64,000 bases of DNA, from assembly GCF_009801115.1 (NCBI RefSeq), contig NZ_VTOL01000002.1, positions 248,001 through 312,000 of the forward strand. The letters run 5' to 3'. Source of the DNA: Dyadobacter sp. 3J3. GTDB lineage: Bacteria; Bacteroidota; Bacteroidia; Cytophagales; Spirosomataceae. This document shows, one piece after another, positions 34,924 to 44,619 of this stretch (positions are counted from its first letter, which is position 1; the number at the start of each line of letters is the position of its first letter). The position numbers were made by a program, and so were the translations under genes. A model generated the notes under the pieces. It saw only the letters and a program-made list of their open reading frames with translations. It made no database searches and was not told the origin of the DNA.

Positions 34924-36630
34924 TTATCTGACTGGTACCCATTTGGTACCGCTGTATTTTAGTATGGGAGAAATCTCGTTTTCGCGCGATTTGGTAAAGT
35001 CAAAACCCGAAAGAAGGTAATCATCATCGTAGCGCCTCATTTCCAGGCCTTTTTTCAAACCATCTTTATATTTTGCCAACATTCTGCCAAAGAAAAGTAA
35101 CTGATCATAACCTTGATAAGAGTATGCTGACGGAAATGTATTTGTTTGTGACCAGTAAGCCTTCTGAAACTCACGAACATTTTCCTTATCCCTGTCAACA
35201 TGATCCGTTTCAATTAAATACAGCCTCGAGCCATATTTTCCAAGGCGGGATTGCTGCGCGTTAAAACTTGCCGATGTAGCAACAGTTGGCGTTGAAGTTA
35301 ATTTTCTGTCATTCAAAACTTCCAATATGAGCGCACCTGAATTACCATCCGATGCAAAAAGAGCCACATGCGAAGGTTTGCTGGTTTCAAACGAGGAAAC
35401 TTTATTTTGAATCCATTCACGCTCCGGAATTATTTTCAGCATTTGTATCACCTTTCCACCTTTGGATGTAAATTCATTTGCATAGGAAAATGCCATCATG
35501 GAATCCTTCGCGCTTCCTCCGTAATAAATGGCAGCGGACGGCCCCGGAGCAATCGATTTCATCCATTCGGCAGCTTTTTGGACCTGAAAAGGAATTGAGG
35601 GATGAGCCAAGAAAGTATTTTCTCCATGTTTTACAACATTAGCATCCGTTGAAAGAGGATTCAACATATAGAGATTTGTACCTGAAACATAATTGGCTGC
35701 TATCTCAAATGTGCTTGGATATAATGGACCAATCACAAGATCTGATTGCTGAAAATCAGTATTGGCAACAATCATTTTCATCGATTTTTCATCGTTGCTT
35801 ACATCGTATGCCACTAGATTTACTTTAATTCCTTCCGTATCAAGCTGCTGTTTTGCCTGAACCAGGCCAAGATAATAATCATAAGCAAACTGATTCGTAC
35901 GTTTTTTAGCACTACCAAATTCATCCAGACGAAAAGGAAGTAAAACCGCTACATTGAAAAACCCTTTCTCCCATTGATTTTCACGTTTCGGAATACTTTT
36001 TTCAGGCCCTGCCGTTTTTTCCGCTTTCTCTTTTCCACTTACTTTGAAACTGGCACTAAGCTGACTTGCCTGCATCAGATCCGTTTGTGTTGAAGATGGA
36101 GAACGTTCAATGGATTGGATTAAAGCAATAGCAATATCCCGATCTTCCGGATATTGTTTCTGAATGTCTCTAAGTTTCGCAAGATCCCGGATTTCACCAA
36201 AATAATGTTGTTTCAAACCCTGAACATCCTTGTTGTAGGACGATTCTTTAATTCGCTGTAAAAAACCAAGTCCTTCCTTATATTGCTCAGTTGCAAGATT
36301 GTCAGCACCTAATAAGTAATAGGCATCATTTATCTTATTCCAACCCGGATAGCGGCTTATAAGCTGAAGAAGCATTTGCTTGCTTTCTCTATACCTTTTC
36401 AGCTGAAATGCGGATAACGCATAGTAATAATGTGCATAAGGCGAATACGGCGCCTGGATGTTGGTTGTTGTTAAGGGAGCAAATTTTTCAATAGCTATAC
36501 TATATCGACCTTGTTTCAAGTCCGATACGGCTGCTTTGTACTTATTTTCATTAAGTTCGGTAGTCTGGGCAAATAAAGAATTGCCAAAACCAGAACTGAT
36601 CATTAGTATTAAAAGAATTAAAATTCTCAT
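34924..36630 (-). CDS. TPR plus type I periplasmic-binding-fold protein
   Basis: The start is ATG 36630 (MRILILLILMISSGFG), giving a signal peptide that ends near LFAQ. About 568 residues. The N-terminal third is TPR-like helical repeats (AVSDLKQGRYSIAIEKFAPL, YYALSAFQLKRYRESKQML, YYLLGADNLATEQYKEGLGF). The C-terminal two thirds form a PBP1/LivJ-like two-lobed domain (FNVAVLLPFRLDEFG, DLVIGPLYPSTFEIAANYV, ALFASDGNSGALILEVL). The combination resembles LpoA-like or ABC-substrate-type proteins and could bind a peptidoglycan or small ligand. No transporter permease is nearby. Confidence 0.75.
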   Translation of the reverse strand: MRILILLILMISSGFGNSLFAQTTELNENKYKAAVSDLKQGRYSIAIEKFAPLTTTNIQAPYSPYAHYYYALSAFQLKRYRESKQMLLQLISRYPGWNKINDAYYLLGADNLATEQYKEGLGFLQRIKESSYNKDVQGLKQHYFGEIRDLAKLRDIQKQYPEDRDIAIALIQSIERSPSSTQTDLMQASQLSASFKVSGKEKAEKTAGPEKSIPKRENQWEKGFFNVAVLLPFRLDEFGSAKKRTNQFAYDYYLGLVQAKQQLDTEGIKVNLVAYDVSNDEKSMKMIVANTDFQQSDLVIGPLYPSTFEIAANYVSGTNLYMLNPLSTDANVVKHGENTFLAHPSIPFQVQKAAEWMKSIAPGPSAAIYYGGSAKDSMMAFSYANEFTSKGGKVIQMLKIIPEREWIQNKVSSFETSKPSHVALFASDGNSGALILEVLNDRKLTSTPTVATSASFNAQQSRLGKYGSRLYLIETDHVDRDKENVREFQKAYWSQTNTFPSAYSYQGYDQLLFFGRMLAKYKDGLKKGLEMRRYDDDYLLSGFDFTKSRENEISPILKYSGTKWVPVR

Positions 36631-36684
36631 TGGTCTTTTTAGTCGTTGTTGAATTTGGTGGGTCAAATTACGAAAACCGTTTTA

Positions 36685-36727
36685 AGGGAAAAAGAAACGG
36701 GCAATGTTTCCGTCCGAAACATTGCCC
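36685..36727 (-). terminator. terminator of the yidC transcript
   Basis: A perfect 12-bp stem (36699-36710 with 36716-36727) with a 5-base loop, followed on the minus strand by a T-rich tail (36697-36685). It lies between yidC and the TPR/PBP gene. Confidence 0.8.
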
Positions 36728-36752
36728 TCTTTCCTTTTGTAAAAAAACTATA

Positions 36753-38576
36753 TTACTTACGTTTCGTACGTTTTTCCAGGTCAGCTTGTTTCTTTTTTGC
36801 TTCATCAGCAGCTTGAAGAGACTTTGCAAGATATTTCTGGAACTTGGTTTCTTTCTTCTCTCCGTTCGCGTTTTTCTTGCGATTTTCTTCCAGAATATTT
36901 CTGATCTTATCTTCGTTTACAAACTTTTTGATCAACAACTGCTGACCGATTGTAACAACGTTGGAAACAAAATAATAGAATGTAAGACCTGCCGGGAACG
37001 AGTTCAGAACAAACATAAACATCAATGGCATGATATAGCTCAACATTTTCATGTTAACCGGCCCAGGCTGCGTTGGCGTGATCTGGTTGTTATAGTAAGC
37101 ATATCCGATACTGGAAATCGTCATCATGATGGTAAACAAACTTACGTGGTTACCATAAAAAGGAAGCGAAACCGGAAGTTTTATAAATGAATCATAGGTC
37201 GACAAATCGCTTGCCCATAGGAAATGCTGCTGCCTCAACTCAATTAAATTCGGAAATAAAAAGAATAGTGAAAACAAGATCGGCATCGTTGCGAGGACTG
37301 GAATACAGCCACTCAGCGGACTCACGCCCACTTCCTGATACAATTTCATTTGATCCTGCTGTTGTTTTGCAGCATCATCAGGATTTTTCGCTTTAAGTTC
37401 TTCCAGCTCAGGCGCAAGCATTTTCATCTTCGCCATGCTGATGTAAGATTTGTAAGTAAGTGGCGTAAGCAACGTTTTTACAAATAATACAAGACAGATA
37501 ATCAACAGACCGTAGTTTGAAATAAAACCTTCCAGGAAGTTAAACAAAGGAACCAGGAAGAATTTGTTGATCGGTTTAAGAAAAGCATATCCCAGATATA
37601 CGTTCTGATCAAAGTTTTCAGCCTTAACAGTCTGCACGATATGGTAATCATTCGGACCAATGTAATACTGGAAATTTGCTTCGTTTTTCTGAACTGCCGA
37701 CATCGGGATCGAAGCCGCAACGTTTGCCGTTTTCACGATCGTTGTATCATTAACATTTACTAATGTTTTTACATCAACATTGGTAAAAGGATGTTTTTCA
37801 GAAATTAAACCGGCAAGGAAATACTTGTGTTTGATCGTAAACCATTTTACAGGCTCTTCTGCTTTTGCTTCTTCGTTGGCAGTAGGGCTTTGCGAAAGAC
37901 TGTGCAGACCGTCTGTATAATAATTGACCGTGATCGCCTTGCGGTTTTCATTCATGTCATTTTCAAGCTTCAGAAGATCATTTTTCCAGTCAAACTGAAT
38001 TGATTTATCTCCTGCAACCAGACTGTTAGACTTAATGCCGTAGTCAATAACATAACCCGAACCGTGGACAACATAATTCTGCTCTACAAATTGCCCTTTA
38101 CCCAAATCGGTACGGTAAGAAATAATAGCAGAATCTTTTGCAGCCAGAGTCTGGCCTTTTGATGTAGTTGAGAAAAACAGCTCAGCCAAATTCACATTAC
38201 CCGCAGGGGTAGGAAATTCGATTTGAAATTTATTGTGGTTTTCAACAATAAGGTAAAGGGGTTTCTGGTCAAAAGTTTTGTATTTTTTCAACATCACTTC
38301 TTTCAAAATCCCACCCTTATTTGTAAAAACAATACGAGAATCCGTTGTTTCAATAACAAGATCCTGAGGGGCAATTTTTACGACTGAGGTATCACCAGCT
38401 GACGCAACGGACTGTGTAGAATCTGATGCCAACGCACCTTTAACCGTTACAGACTTTGCAGAGTCACTATTTACTTGGGCTATCGGCGCGGGTTCAACTG
38501 GTTTTGGAACCAGAAACTGATAACCTACCAGCATTAGCATTATTAGTACTAAGCCGATTATAAAATTTTTATCCAT
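36753..38576 (-). CDS. yidC: membrane protein insertase YidC
   Basis: The 607-residue protein starts with a TM helix (FIIGLVLIMLMLVGYQFLV), has a large periplasmic P1 domain to about residue 350, then the conserved insertase core: GLLIICLVLFVKTLLTPLTY, the cytoplasmic hairpin KMKMLAPELEELKAKNPDD, VSPLSGCIPVLATMPILFSL and FYYFVSNVVTIGQQLL near the C-terminus. The Arg in the hydrophilic groove of this family should be near the first core helix. It inserts membrane proteins with or without Sec. It ends in a Lys-rich tail (AADEAKKKQADLEKRTKRK) typical of Bacteroidetes. Confidence 0.96.
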   Translation of the reverse strand: MDKNFIIGLVLIMLMLVGYQFLVPKPVEPAPIAQVNSDSAKSVTVKGALASDSTQSVASAGDTSVVKIAPQDLVIETTDSRIVFTNKGGILKEVMLKKYKTFDQKPLYLIVENHNKFQIEFPTPAGNVNLAELFFSTTSKGQTLAAKDSAIISYRTDLGKGQFVEQNYVVHGSGYVIDYGIKSNSLVAGDKSIQFDWKNDLLKLENDMNENRKAITVNYYTDGLHSLSQSPTANEEAKAEEPVKWFTIKHKYFLAGLISEKHPFTNVDVKTLVNVNDTTIVKTANVAASIPMSAVQKNEANFQYYIGPNDYHIVQTVKAENFDQNVYLGYAFLKPINKFFLVPLFNFLEGFISNYGLLIICLVLFVKTLLTPLTYKSYISMAKMKMLAPELEELKAKNPDDAAKQQQDQMKLYQEVGVSPLSGCIPVLATMPILFSLFFLFPNLIELRQQHFLWASDLSTYDSFIKLPVSLPFYGNHVSLFTIMMTISSIGYAYYNNQITPTQPGPVNMKMLSYIMPLMFMFVLNSFPAGLTFYYFVSNVVTIGQQLLIKKFVNEDKIRNILEENRKKNANGEKKETKFQKYLAKSLQAADEAKKKQADLEKRTKRK

Positions 38577-38618
38577 TATAAACTAAAAATTATTGAAGAT
38601 ATTGCCCCATCGGGAGGG

Positions 38619-38626
38619 CAAAGGTA
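38619..38626 (-). promoter_or_regulatory. -7 box of the yidC promoter
   Basis: On the minus strand TACCTTTG (38626-38619) fits the TAnnTTTG consensus, 43 bases before the yidC start. A TTGCCC/GGGCAA inverted repeat (38602-38621) overlaps it. No clear -33 TTG was found. Confidence 0.45.
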
Positions 38627-38672
38627 ATAAGTTTTTCCTGATTGACTTTCCCGATTACCGGATTAGATTAAA

Positions 38673-40319
38673 TCAGGATATAACTGCCCGCTTTTCAAGT
38701 GAATAAGTAAGCGCAGCCTTAACGAAATTAACGAAAAGCGGATGCGGATTCATCACAGTACTTTTCAATTCAGGATGAAACTGTACACCAACATAAAAAG
38801 GATGTCCTGGCAATTCCACCATTTCCACCAGATTATTATCCGGATTGATACCCGTAGCCATCATACCTTTGTCTTCAAAAGCTTTCAGGTATTTGTTATT
38901 AAATTCGTAACGGTGACGGTGACGTTCTTTAATATTAAGCTTTCCATAAATACGGTTGGCAAGAGAATCTTTTTTCAAACGGCAAGGATATGCTCCAAGG
39001 CGCATCGTACCTCCTTTATTGGAAACATCTTTCTGATCTTCCATCAAATTGATAACAGGATGTTCCGTAGTTGCATCCATTTCTACGGAATGCGCGCCTT
39101 CTAGGCCGACTACGTTACGACCATACTCGATAACCGCCATTTGCATACCAAGACAAATTCCAAAGAAAGGAATTCCGTTTTCACGAACGTACTGAATCGC
39201 TTCAATTTTTCCATCAATACCTCTTTCACCAAAACCCGGAGCAACCAGAACACCGTCCAGGTCAGCCAGTTTTTCTACAACATTTTCCGGGGTAAGGCTT
39301 TCAGAATGAATCCATTCAATTGTCACTTTACATTCATTGGCAGAACCTGCGTGAATAAAAGATTCTACAATCGATTTGTAAGCATCGTGCAATTCAACGT
39401 ATTTTCCAACAAGACCAATTTTAATGGCATCAATCGGGTTTTTCAGTCTCGATAAGAAAGTTTTCCATGCATCAAGATCAACATCTTTATCATTATATAT
39501 GTCAAGCATATACAATGCACGCTGGTCAAGTCTTTCTTTTAGCATTAACAACGGCACAGCATAAATCGTATCTGCGTCCATTGCTTCAATCACAGAATTG
39601 ACCTGAACGTTACAGAACAACGCAATTTTTTTACGAAGTTCAATAGGCAATGGATGTTCTGTACGGCAAACCAGAATATCAGGCTGAATACCCGATTCCT
39701 GCAACATTCTTACTGAATGTTGTGTAGGCTTGGTTTTCAATTCACCAGCCGAATTCAGGTAAGGAATAAGCGTTAAATGAATAATTAAGGTGTCATGGTG
39801 TTCAAGCTCAAACTTGATCTGACGAACAGCTTCTAAAAAAGGAAGTGATTCAATATCACCCACACAACCTCCAATTTCCGTGATAACAATATCATAATCA
39901 CCAGTTTGCCCCAGCAACATCATATTTCTTTTCAACTCATCAGTGATGTGAGGAACAACCTGAACTGTTTTCCCAAGGAAATCTCCGCGTCTTTCTGCTG
40001 TGATAACGTTATGATAAACCCTTCCCGTAGTGACGTTATTTGCCTGAGAAGTACTGACATTTAAAAAACGTTCGTAATGACCTAAATCAAGATCCGTTTC
40101 AGCACCATCATCCGTTACATAGCATTCGCCATGCTCGTAAGGATTCATCGTACCCGGATCAATATTTATGTATGGATCGAATTTTTGGATTGTAACTGAA
40201 AGCCCTCTGGCTTGCAGCAATTTAGCAAGAGAAGATGCTATTATCCCTTTACCTAATGAAGATGTAACACCGCCCGTAACGAAAATGTACTTAGCGGTCT
40301 TTCGTGCTTTGGAAGCCAT
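38673..40319 (-). CDS. pyrG: CTP synthase
   Basis: The start is ATG 40319 (MASKARKTAKYIFVTGGVTS); the frame continues 12 codons upstream past the promoter box, so that extension is unlikely. About 548 residues. The amidoligase domain has VTGGVTSSLGKGIIASSLAK and FDPYINIDPGTMNPYEHGE. The C-terminal class I glutaminase domain has the nucleophile GICLGMQMAVIEY and GVQFHPELKST. It converts UTP to CTP with glutamine. It is monocistronic with its own promoter at 40353. Confidence 0.97.
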   Translation of the reverse strand: MASKARKTAKYIFVTGGVTSSLGKGIIASSLAKLLQARGLSVTIQKFDPYINIDPGTMNPYEHGECYVTDDGAETDLDLGHYERFLNVSTSQANNVTTGRVYHNVITAERRGDFLGKTVQVVPHITDELKRNMMLLGQTGDYDIVITEIGGCVGDIESLPFLEAVRQIKFELEHHDTLIIHLTLIPYLNSAGELKTKPTQHSVRMLQESGIQPDILVCRTEHPLPIELRKKIALFCNVQVNSVIEAMDADTIYAVPLLMLKERLDQRALYMLDIYNDKDVDLDAWKTFLSRLKNPIDAIKIGLVGKYVELHDAYKSIVESFIHAGSANECKVTIEWIHSESLTPENVVEKLADLDGVLVAPGFGERGIDGKIEAIQYVRENGIPFFGICLGMQMAVIEYGRNVVGLEGAHSVEMDATTEHPVINLMEDQKDVSNKGGTMRLGAYPCRLKKDSLANRIYGKLNIKERHRHRYEFNNKYLKAFEDKGMMATGINPDNNLVEMVELPGHPFYVGVQFHPELKSTVMNPHPLFVNFVKAALTYSLEKRAVIS

Positions 40320-40352
40320 AAGACTTTGCTTTTTTTCTATGATTACGGGATA

Positions 40353-40360
40353 CAAAAGTA
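40353..40360 (-). promoter_or_regulatory. -7 box of the pyrG promoter
   Basis: Minus-strand TACTTTTG (40360-40353) matches TAnnTTTG, 34 bases before ATG 40319. No good -33 TTG is visible at the expected distance. Confidence 0.5.
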
Positions 40361-40610
40361 CAGCAAAAAAGGCAGATTTTCACCGTTTACCTCTTAAATA
40401 TTTCTATTCATGGCTGTAACGGATTGGAAGTCTTTAAGATGAAGCATGAAAAAATTATTATTTGAACATTTCCATGAATTCGTTTTACTGCATTTATCAT
40501 CTTGAAAATAAAACTTTTCCAATTTGAAACACTTTTTGAACGCGTCGAAGAACAAATAATTATGACTATTTTAGCATATCCTAAATCATCTTTTAACCAT
40601 AATATAATCT

Positions 40611-41495
40611 ATGAAAAAATTCATTTTACTTGTTTTCGGTCTTGTATCGATAACAAACCTTTACGGACAAACACAAGCCCCGGCTCCTATTCGTGTCATT
40701 GTTTTCGGAGCACATCCGGATGATTGTGATTTGGGAGCTGGCGGACTCGCTACCATGTATTCTGCGATGGGTCATAAAGTAAAGTTTGTATCGCTGACCA
40801 ACGGCGACAAAGGACATCAGACCATGAGTGAGGGAAAATTATATTACCGAAGATTGAAAGAAGCCAAAGAAGCTGCAAAGCGTTTTGGAATAGAATATGA
40901 AGTGCTGCATAATAACGATGGAGAATTGTTTCCAACTTTGGAAAATCGCCTGGAAGTGATCAGGCAAATCAGAAAGTGGAATGCTGATATTGTCATAGCA
41001 CCACGCACAAATGATTATCATCCCGACCATAGAAACACAGGGGTGATTGTTCAGGATGCTGCTTATCTGGTCATCGTTCCGAATATTGCCAGCGACGTAC
41101 CAGCAATTAGAAAGAATCCGGTATTTCTATATTTCCGGGATCGTTTCCAAAAACCAAATCCTTTCCGGTCTGATATTGCCATTGATATTACTGCCGTTTT
41201 ACCCAAAAAAGTAAATGGACTGGACGCGCACGTTTCACAGTTTTACGAATGGCTTCCATGGACAAATCAGGATCTTGAAAATGTTCCAAAGGATACATTA
41301 GAACGAAAAAAATGGCTTTTTGCTGCGATGGAGAAACGCTCAGCTGTAACGCCGGAAATTAAAGTTGCGCTGGACAAATGGTATGGAAAAGAAAAAGCTG
41401 ATTTGGTAAGGCAGGCCGAAGTTTTTGAGATTTGTGAATATGGAAAACAGCCGACAACCGAAGAAATAAGAAAGTTATTTCCAATGCTTCCATAA
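40611..41495 (+). CDS. secreted PIG-L/LmbE-type deacetylase
   Basis: The 294-residue protein has a signal peptide (MKKFILLVFGLVSITNLYGQ). The metal-binding motif AHPDDCDLG and the YHPDHRNTG segment identify the PIG-L deacetylase fold, which removes acetyl groups from N-acetylated sugars using zinc. Known family members make bacillithiol, mycothiol and GPI intermediates in the cytoplasm. Secretion of this one suggests a periplasmic or extracellular substrate, such as an amino sugar from glycan breakdown. It is single and ends at a strong bidirectional terminator. Confidence 0.88.
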   Translation: MKKFILLVFGLVSITNLYGQTQAPAPIRVIVFGAHPDDCDLGAGGLATMYSAMGHKVKFVSLTNGDKGHQTMSEGKLYYRRLKEAKEAAKRFGIEYEVLHNNDGELFPTLENRLEVIRQIRKWNADIVIAPRTNDYHPDHRNTGVIVQDAAYLVIVPNIASDVPAIRKNPVFLYFRDRFQKPNPFRSDIAIDITAVLPKKVNGLDAHVSQFYEWLPWTNQDLENVPKDTLERKKWLFAAMEKRSAVTPEIKVALDKWYGKEKADLVRQAEVFEICEYGKQPTTEEIRKLFPMLP

Positions 41496-41496
41496 T

Positions 41497-41543
41497 AAAC
41501 TGGCCTTACAGATGATGTTAACACCTGTAAGGCCAGTTTTTCT
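41497..41543 (+). terminator. very strong bidirectional terminator
   Basis: A perfect 15-bp stem (41497-41511 with 41525-41539) has a 13-base loop and T runs on both strands. It lies between the convergent PIG-L and nspC genes. Confidence 0.9.
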
Positions 41544-42700
41544 TATGATAAACGATCTTTGAAACTTTCGTATCCGAAAGATCTGATTAATCTAAAAGTC
41601 TCGTCCTTTTGCCATATACCAATGGAAGGAAGGTTAACGCCGTTAAATGTTGTTGTTTTTACCATGGTATAATGGATCATATCTTCAAAAATAATCTGAT
41701 CCCCGATTTCTAACGGTTTGTCAAAAGAATAATCTCCGATAAAGTCCCCTGCAAGACAAGTCATCCCTCCCATTCGGTATGTCGGTTTCCCGGATTGGGC
41801 TTCCTGATATGCTCCACGGATAACTGGCTTGTAGGGCATTTCCAAAGTATCAGGCATGTGCGCCGCAAAGGAAGTATCCAGAATGGCCACATCAATTCCC
41901 TGACTATCCATAACATCTAGAACGGTCGTCACCAGTTCACCGGTTCGCCATGCAATCGCAGAACCGGGCTCAAGAATGACTTCTATGTTATATTTTTCGC
42001 GGATTTTCTGAACTAGATCTATTAGCTTTTCTGTGTCATAACCTTCTCTTGTCATCAAATGTCCTCCACCCATATTCAGCCATTTTGCCTGATGTAACAA
42101 ATCTGCAAAACGCGTTTCAAGCGCTTCCAGCGTTCTTTCCAAGGTATAAGAATCGTTTTCACACAGGGAATGAAAATGAATTCCATCAATTCCTTCGGGC
42201 AAAGTATCCGGCAATTTGTCTCTCGTGACGCCCAAACGTGAACCCGGAACACACGGATTATACATATCCGTTTCCACTTCGGAATACTGCGGATTGACAC
42301 GAATGCCGCAAGACAAAGCTTGCTCAGGATTTTTAATTTTAAAATCGAAAACCCTTTCCTTAAAACGTTCCCACTGACTGAAGGAATTGAAGGTAATGAA
42401 ACTGCTGCGTTCCATGATTTCTGTGAATTCTCTGTCAAGATAAGCTGGCATGTAAGTATGCGCCGGGTATCCCATGAAATCGTTGATCAGCTTTACTTCA
42501 TTTAATGAGCTGGCCGTGGCACCGCTTAAATATTCTTTTACGATCGGAAAAGCACTGTACATTGAAAAACCTTTAAGGGCAAGAATAATCTTGCAGCCCG
42601 CAGATTTCTGGACGTGATCTATTAATTGAAGATTCTTTCTAAGTAATTCCTCCTCTAAAATAAAACAGGGAGACGGGATATTTGTGTAATCGATTGGCAT
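41543..42700 (-). CDS. nspC: carboxynorspermidine decarboxylase
   Basis: The start is ATG 42700 (MPIDYTNIPSPCFIL); a TTG 12 bases upstream also opens the frame. About 385 residues, fold-type III PLP decarboxylase of the NspC branch. PSPCFILEEELLRKNL and ILALKGFSMYSAFP (PLP lysine in LALKGF) are at the N-terminus; MGGGHLM and EPGSAIAW bind phosphate. LDTSFAAHMPDTLEMPYKP and MGGMTCLAGDFIGDY match the C-terminal half. It makes spermidine or norspermidine from the carboxylated precursor. The partner carboxy(nor)spermidine dehydrogenase is not in the window. Confidence 0.92.
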   Translation of the reverse strand: MPIDYTNIPSPCFILEEELLRKNLQLIDHVQKSAGCKIILALKGFSMYSAFPIVKEYLSGATASSLNEVKLINDFMGYPAHTYMPAYLDREFTEIMERSSFITFNSFSQWERFKERVFDFKIKNPEQALSCGIRVNPQYSEVETDMYNPCVPGSRLGVTRDKLPDTLPEGIDGIHFHSLCENDSYTLERTLEALETRFADLLHQAKWLNMGGGHLMTREGYDTEKLIDLVQKIREKYNIEVILEPGSAIAWRTGELVTTVLDVMDSQGIDVAILDTSFAAHMPDTLEMPYKPVIRGAYQEAQSGKPTYRMGGMTCLAGDFIGDYSFDKPLEIGDQIIFEDMIHYTMVKTTTFNGVNLPSIGIWQKDETFRLIRSFGYESFKDRLS

Positions 42701-42762
42701 TTTTATAGACAAATGAGCGATGAATCAATGAGCTGAAAGCAATGTTTATTTACATTTGCGTA

Positions 42763-42770
42763 CAAAAGTA
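42763..42770 (-). promoter_or_regulatory. -7 box of the nspC promoter
   Basis: Minus-strand TACTTTTG (42770-42763) is identical to the pyrG -7 box and lies 63 bases before ATG 42700. Confidence 0.45.
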
Positions 42771-42831
42771 AAAGATTGGTTTGCGAAAATTGCATTTTAC
42801 GTTTTTCATTTCAAATTAATAATATAGAACT

Positions 42832-43419
42832 ATGTCCTTCCTTGTGCTTGATATTGAAATGACCGGGCCGGAGCCAGGTTGGAATGAAATTATCCAAATC
42901 GGAGCGGAATTCTTTGATGATCAGTGGCGTTCGCTCGGGACTTACCTTCAAAATGTATACCCAGAAAACGAAGAAGCCTTTACCGCAAAATCAGAAGAAG
43001 TGCACGGTCTTTCCATAGACGACCTGGAAGATGCTCCGATGATATTTGATGTAATTCCGGAATTTGAAAAATGGATCAAAAAACTAAACTCCGGCAAACC
43101 AAACCTTTCAAACGTTATCATTTGCGGCCAAAGTGTTGTGTACGATATTAATTTTCTACGTTTCGCCTATCGGAAGGAAAAAATAAACTGGTCTTTTTCC
43201 AACAAACAAATTGACCTGCACACGGTTTCCTACTTATTTTTCAAAATTCTGGAAAAGAACGGGCAATCCGTTCCGCGTTCGTTAAGCCTTGGATCTGTTT
43301 CCGGTTATTTTGGTTTTGAAAGAGAAGACGAAACGCATAATGCACTGGAAGATGCCCAGTTAACAGCGCGTTGTTTTAAAGAATTCTTCAAACTGATTGA
43401 TAAGGTAAAACTGGTATGA
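42832..43419 (+). CDS. DEDDh-family 3'-5' exonuclease
   Basis: The 195-residue protein has the exonuclease motifs: Exo I FLVLDIEMTGPEPGW (D-x-E), Exo II in the VVYDINFLRFAY segment (the family's Asp), and Exo III HNALEDAQLTARCF (H-x-A-x-x-D). The length and the 'EMTG' sequence are close to oligoribonuclease, but the neighbouring region is typical of the general DnaQ/RNase T-like group, so it could degrade short RNA or DNA. It overlaps the bestrophin gene by four bases (ATGA). Confidence 0.88.
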   Translation: MSFLVLDIEMTGPEPGWNEIIQIGAEFFDDQWRSLGTYLQNVYPENEEAFTAKSEEVHGLSIDDLEDAPMIFDVIPEFEKWIKKLNSGKPNLSNVIICGQSVVYDINFLRFAYRKEKINWSFSNKQIDLHTVSYLFFKILEKNGQSVPRSLSLGSVSGYFGFEREDETHNALEDAQLTARCFKEFFKLIDKVKLV

Positions 43420-44297
43420 TCGATTACAACCCCAAAGAATGGTTTCGGTATATATTCTATTTTCAAAAAGCGGATACGGTCAGAAAATTGATGCCCTTGA
43501 TATTAACCATCATGGTATACACGACTGTCATTTCCTACTTAATCCTTAAAGTATGGCGCATTGGCGAAAATACGGATCTGAAAAACATTTCCCTGATGCA
43601 TTCTTTGCTTGGTTTTGTGATTTCCATGTTACTGGTTTTCAGAACTAATACGGCTTATGACCGGTGGTGGGAAGGTAGAAGACAATGGGGCGCGCTGATG
43701 AACTGCAGCCGAAATCTGGCTTTGAAAATAAATTCACTGGTTGATCAAGATAATGCGGAAGCAAGGGAATTTTTCCGGATCATGATTCCCAATTATGCTT
43801 TTGCATTTAAAAATCATTTAAGAGGCCATTTCCTTTCCGAAAGTTTTACTGAGACCTCTACATTCAAACTTTCCGATTTGCATTTGGAAGACCATATTCC
43901 AAATCAAATCGCAGCTGCTTTGTTTAGTAAATCAGTTGAACTGCAACGAAAAGGCCTTATCCTGCCGGAACATCTTATCTTATTAAATGTCGAATTAGAA
44001 ACTTTCACAAATGTGTGTGGGGCTTGTGAGCGTATTAAAAACACGCCAATTCCATTATCTTACAGTTCGTTTATCAAAAAATTTATTTTTATCTATTGTA
44101 TCACGCTGCCAATTGGCTACGTTTTCAGCCTCCATTTTCTAGTAATTCCGTTTGTCATGTTTGTGTTTTATATCCTGGCAAGTTTAGAGGTTATTGCAGA
44201 AGAAATTGAAGATCCCTTTGGAGAAGATGCTAATGATTTACCAATTGACAGGATTTGTGCAGGAATTCAGCTCTCGGCAAATGCGCTGTTGAAGTAA
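43416..44297 (+). CDS. bestrophin-family channel protein
   Basis: The 293-residue protein has the bestrophin (UPF0187) signature: YNPKEWFRYIFYFQKADTVR at the N-terminus, GFVISMLLVFRTNTAYDRWW followed by EGRRQWGALMNCSRNL, and the PIPLSYSSFIKKFI region. Four membrane helices are present. Bacterial members form pentameric ion channels, some cation-selective. It shares a transcript with the exonuclease gene; the association appears to be positional rather than functional. Confidence 0.93.
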   Translation: MIDYNPKEWFRYIFYFQKADTVRKLMPLILTIMVYTTVISYLILKVWRIGENTDLKNISLMHSLLGFVISMLLVFRTNTAYDRWWEGRRQWGALMNCSRNLALKINSLVDQDNAEAREFFRIMIPNYAFAFKNHLRGHFLSESFTETSTFKLSDLHLEDHIPNQIAAALFSKSVELQRKGLILPEHLILLNVELETFTNVCGACERIKNTPIPLSYSSFIKKFIFIYCITLPIGYVFSLHFLVIPFVMFVFYILASLEVIAEEIEDPFGEDANDLPIDRICAGIQLSANALLK

Positions 44298-44619
44298 TTT
44301 TAATGTAATGTTAATGCAATTTTAATCTTAATTATTAGAAAGTGATTAAAATTTATGTTAATTAAATATTTTTTACCCGAATAATATTTCGCGATTATTC
44401 GGGTAATTTTTATTTTTTTCTGCAAATACATATTATTTTGAAACACATTATTAACTGCTTTACATCTTTCTCAAAATTTTTGCACTATTTTAATACGCAA
44501 TTTTCGATTTTCATCAAAAATGACCATTTTCAAGTGATTTAGAAGTGTATAAAATTTGATGTTTCTTGCGATTGATCCTAAGGGGTTGTTGTTCATTAAT
44601 CCAATAAACATCCTATATC
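44298..44619. other. intergenic region with terminator
   Basis: No gene lies in these 322 bases. A strong terminator is at 44373-44413. The rest is AT-rich, with a promoter-like area just before the secreted protein gene that has no exact TAnnTTTG box. Confidence 0.5.
44373..44413 (+). terminator. strong terminator after the bestrophin gene
   Basis: A perfect 13-bp stem (44373-44385 with 44394-44406), 8-base loop, then a long T-rich tail. Confidence 0.88.

Noticed and set aside
38602..38621. TTGCCC/GGGCAA hairpin before yidC, as a pyrG terminator
   Set aside because: It overlaps the yidC -7 box and is not followed by a T run on the minus strand; a promoter-proximal repeat is the simpler reading.
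44559..44570. Exact TAnnTTTG promoter for the secreted repeat protein
   Set aside because: The nearest text has three bases between TA and TTTG; not a match.
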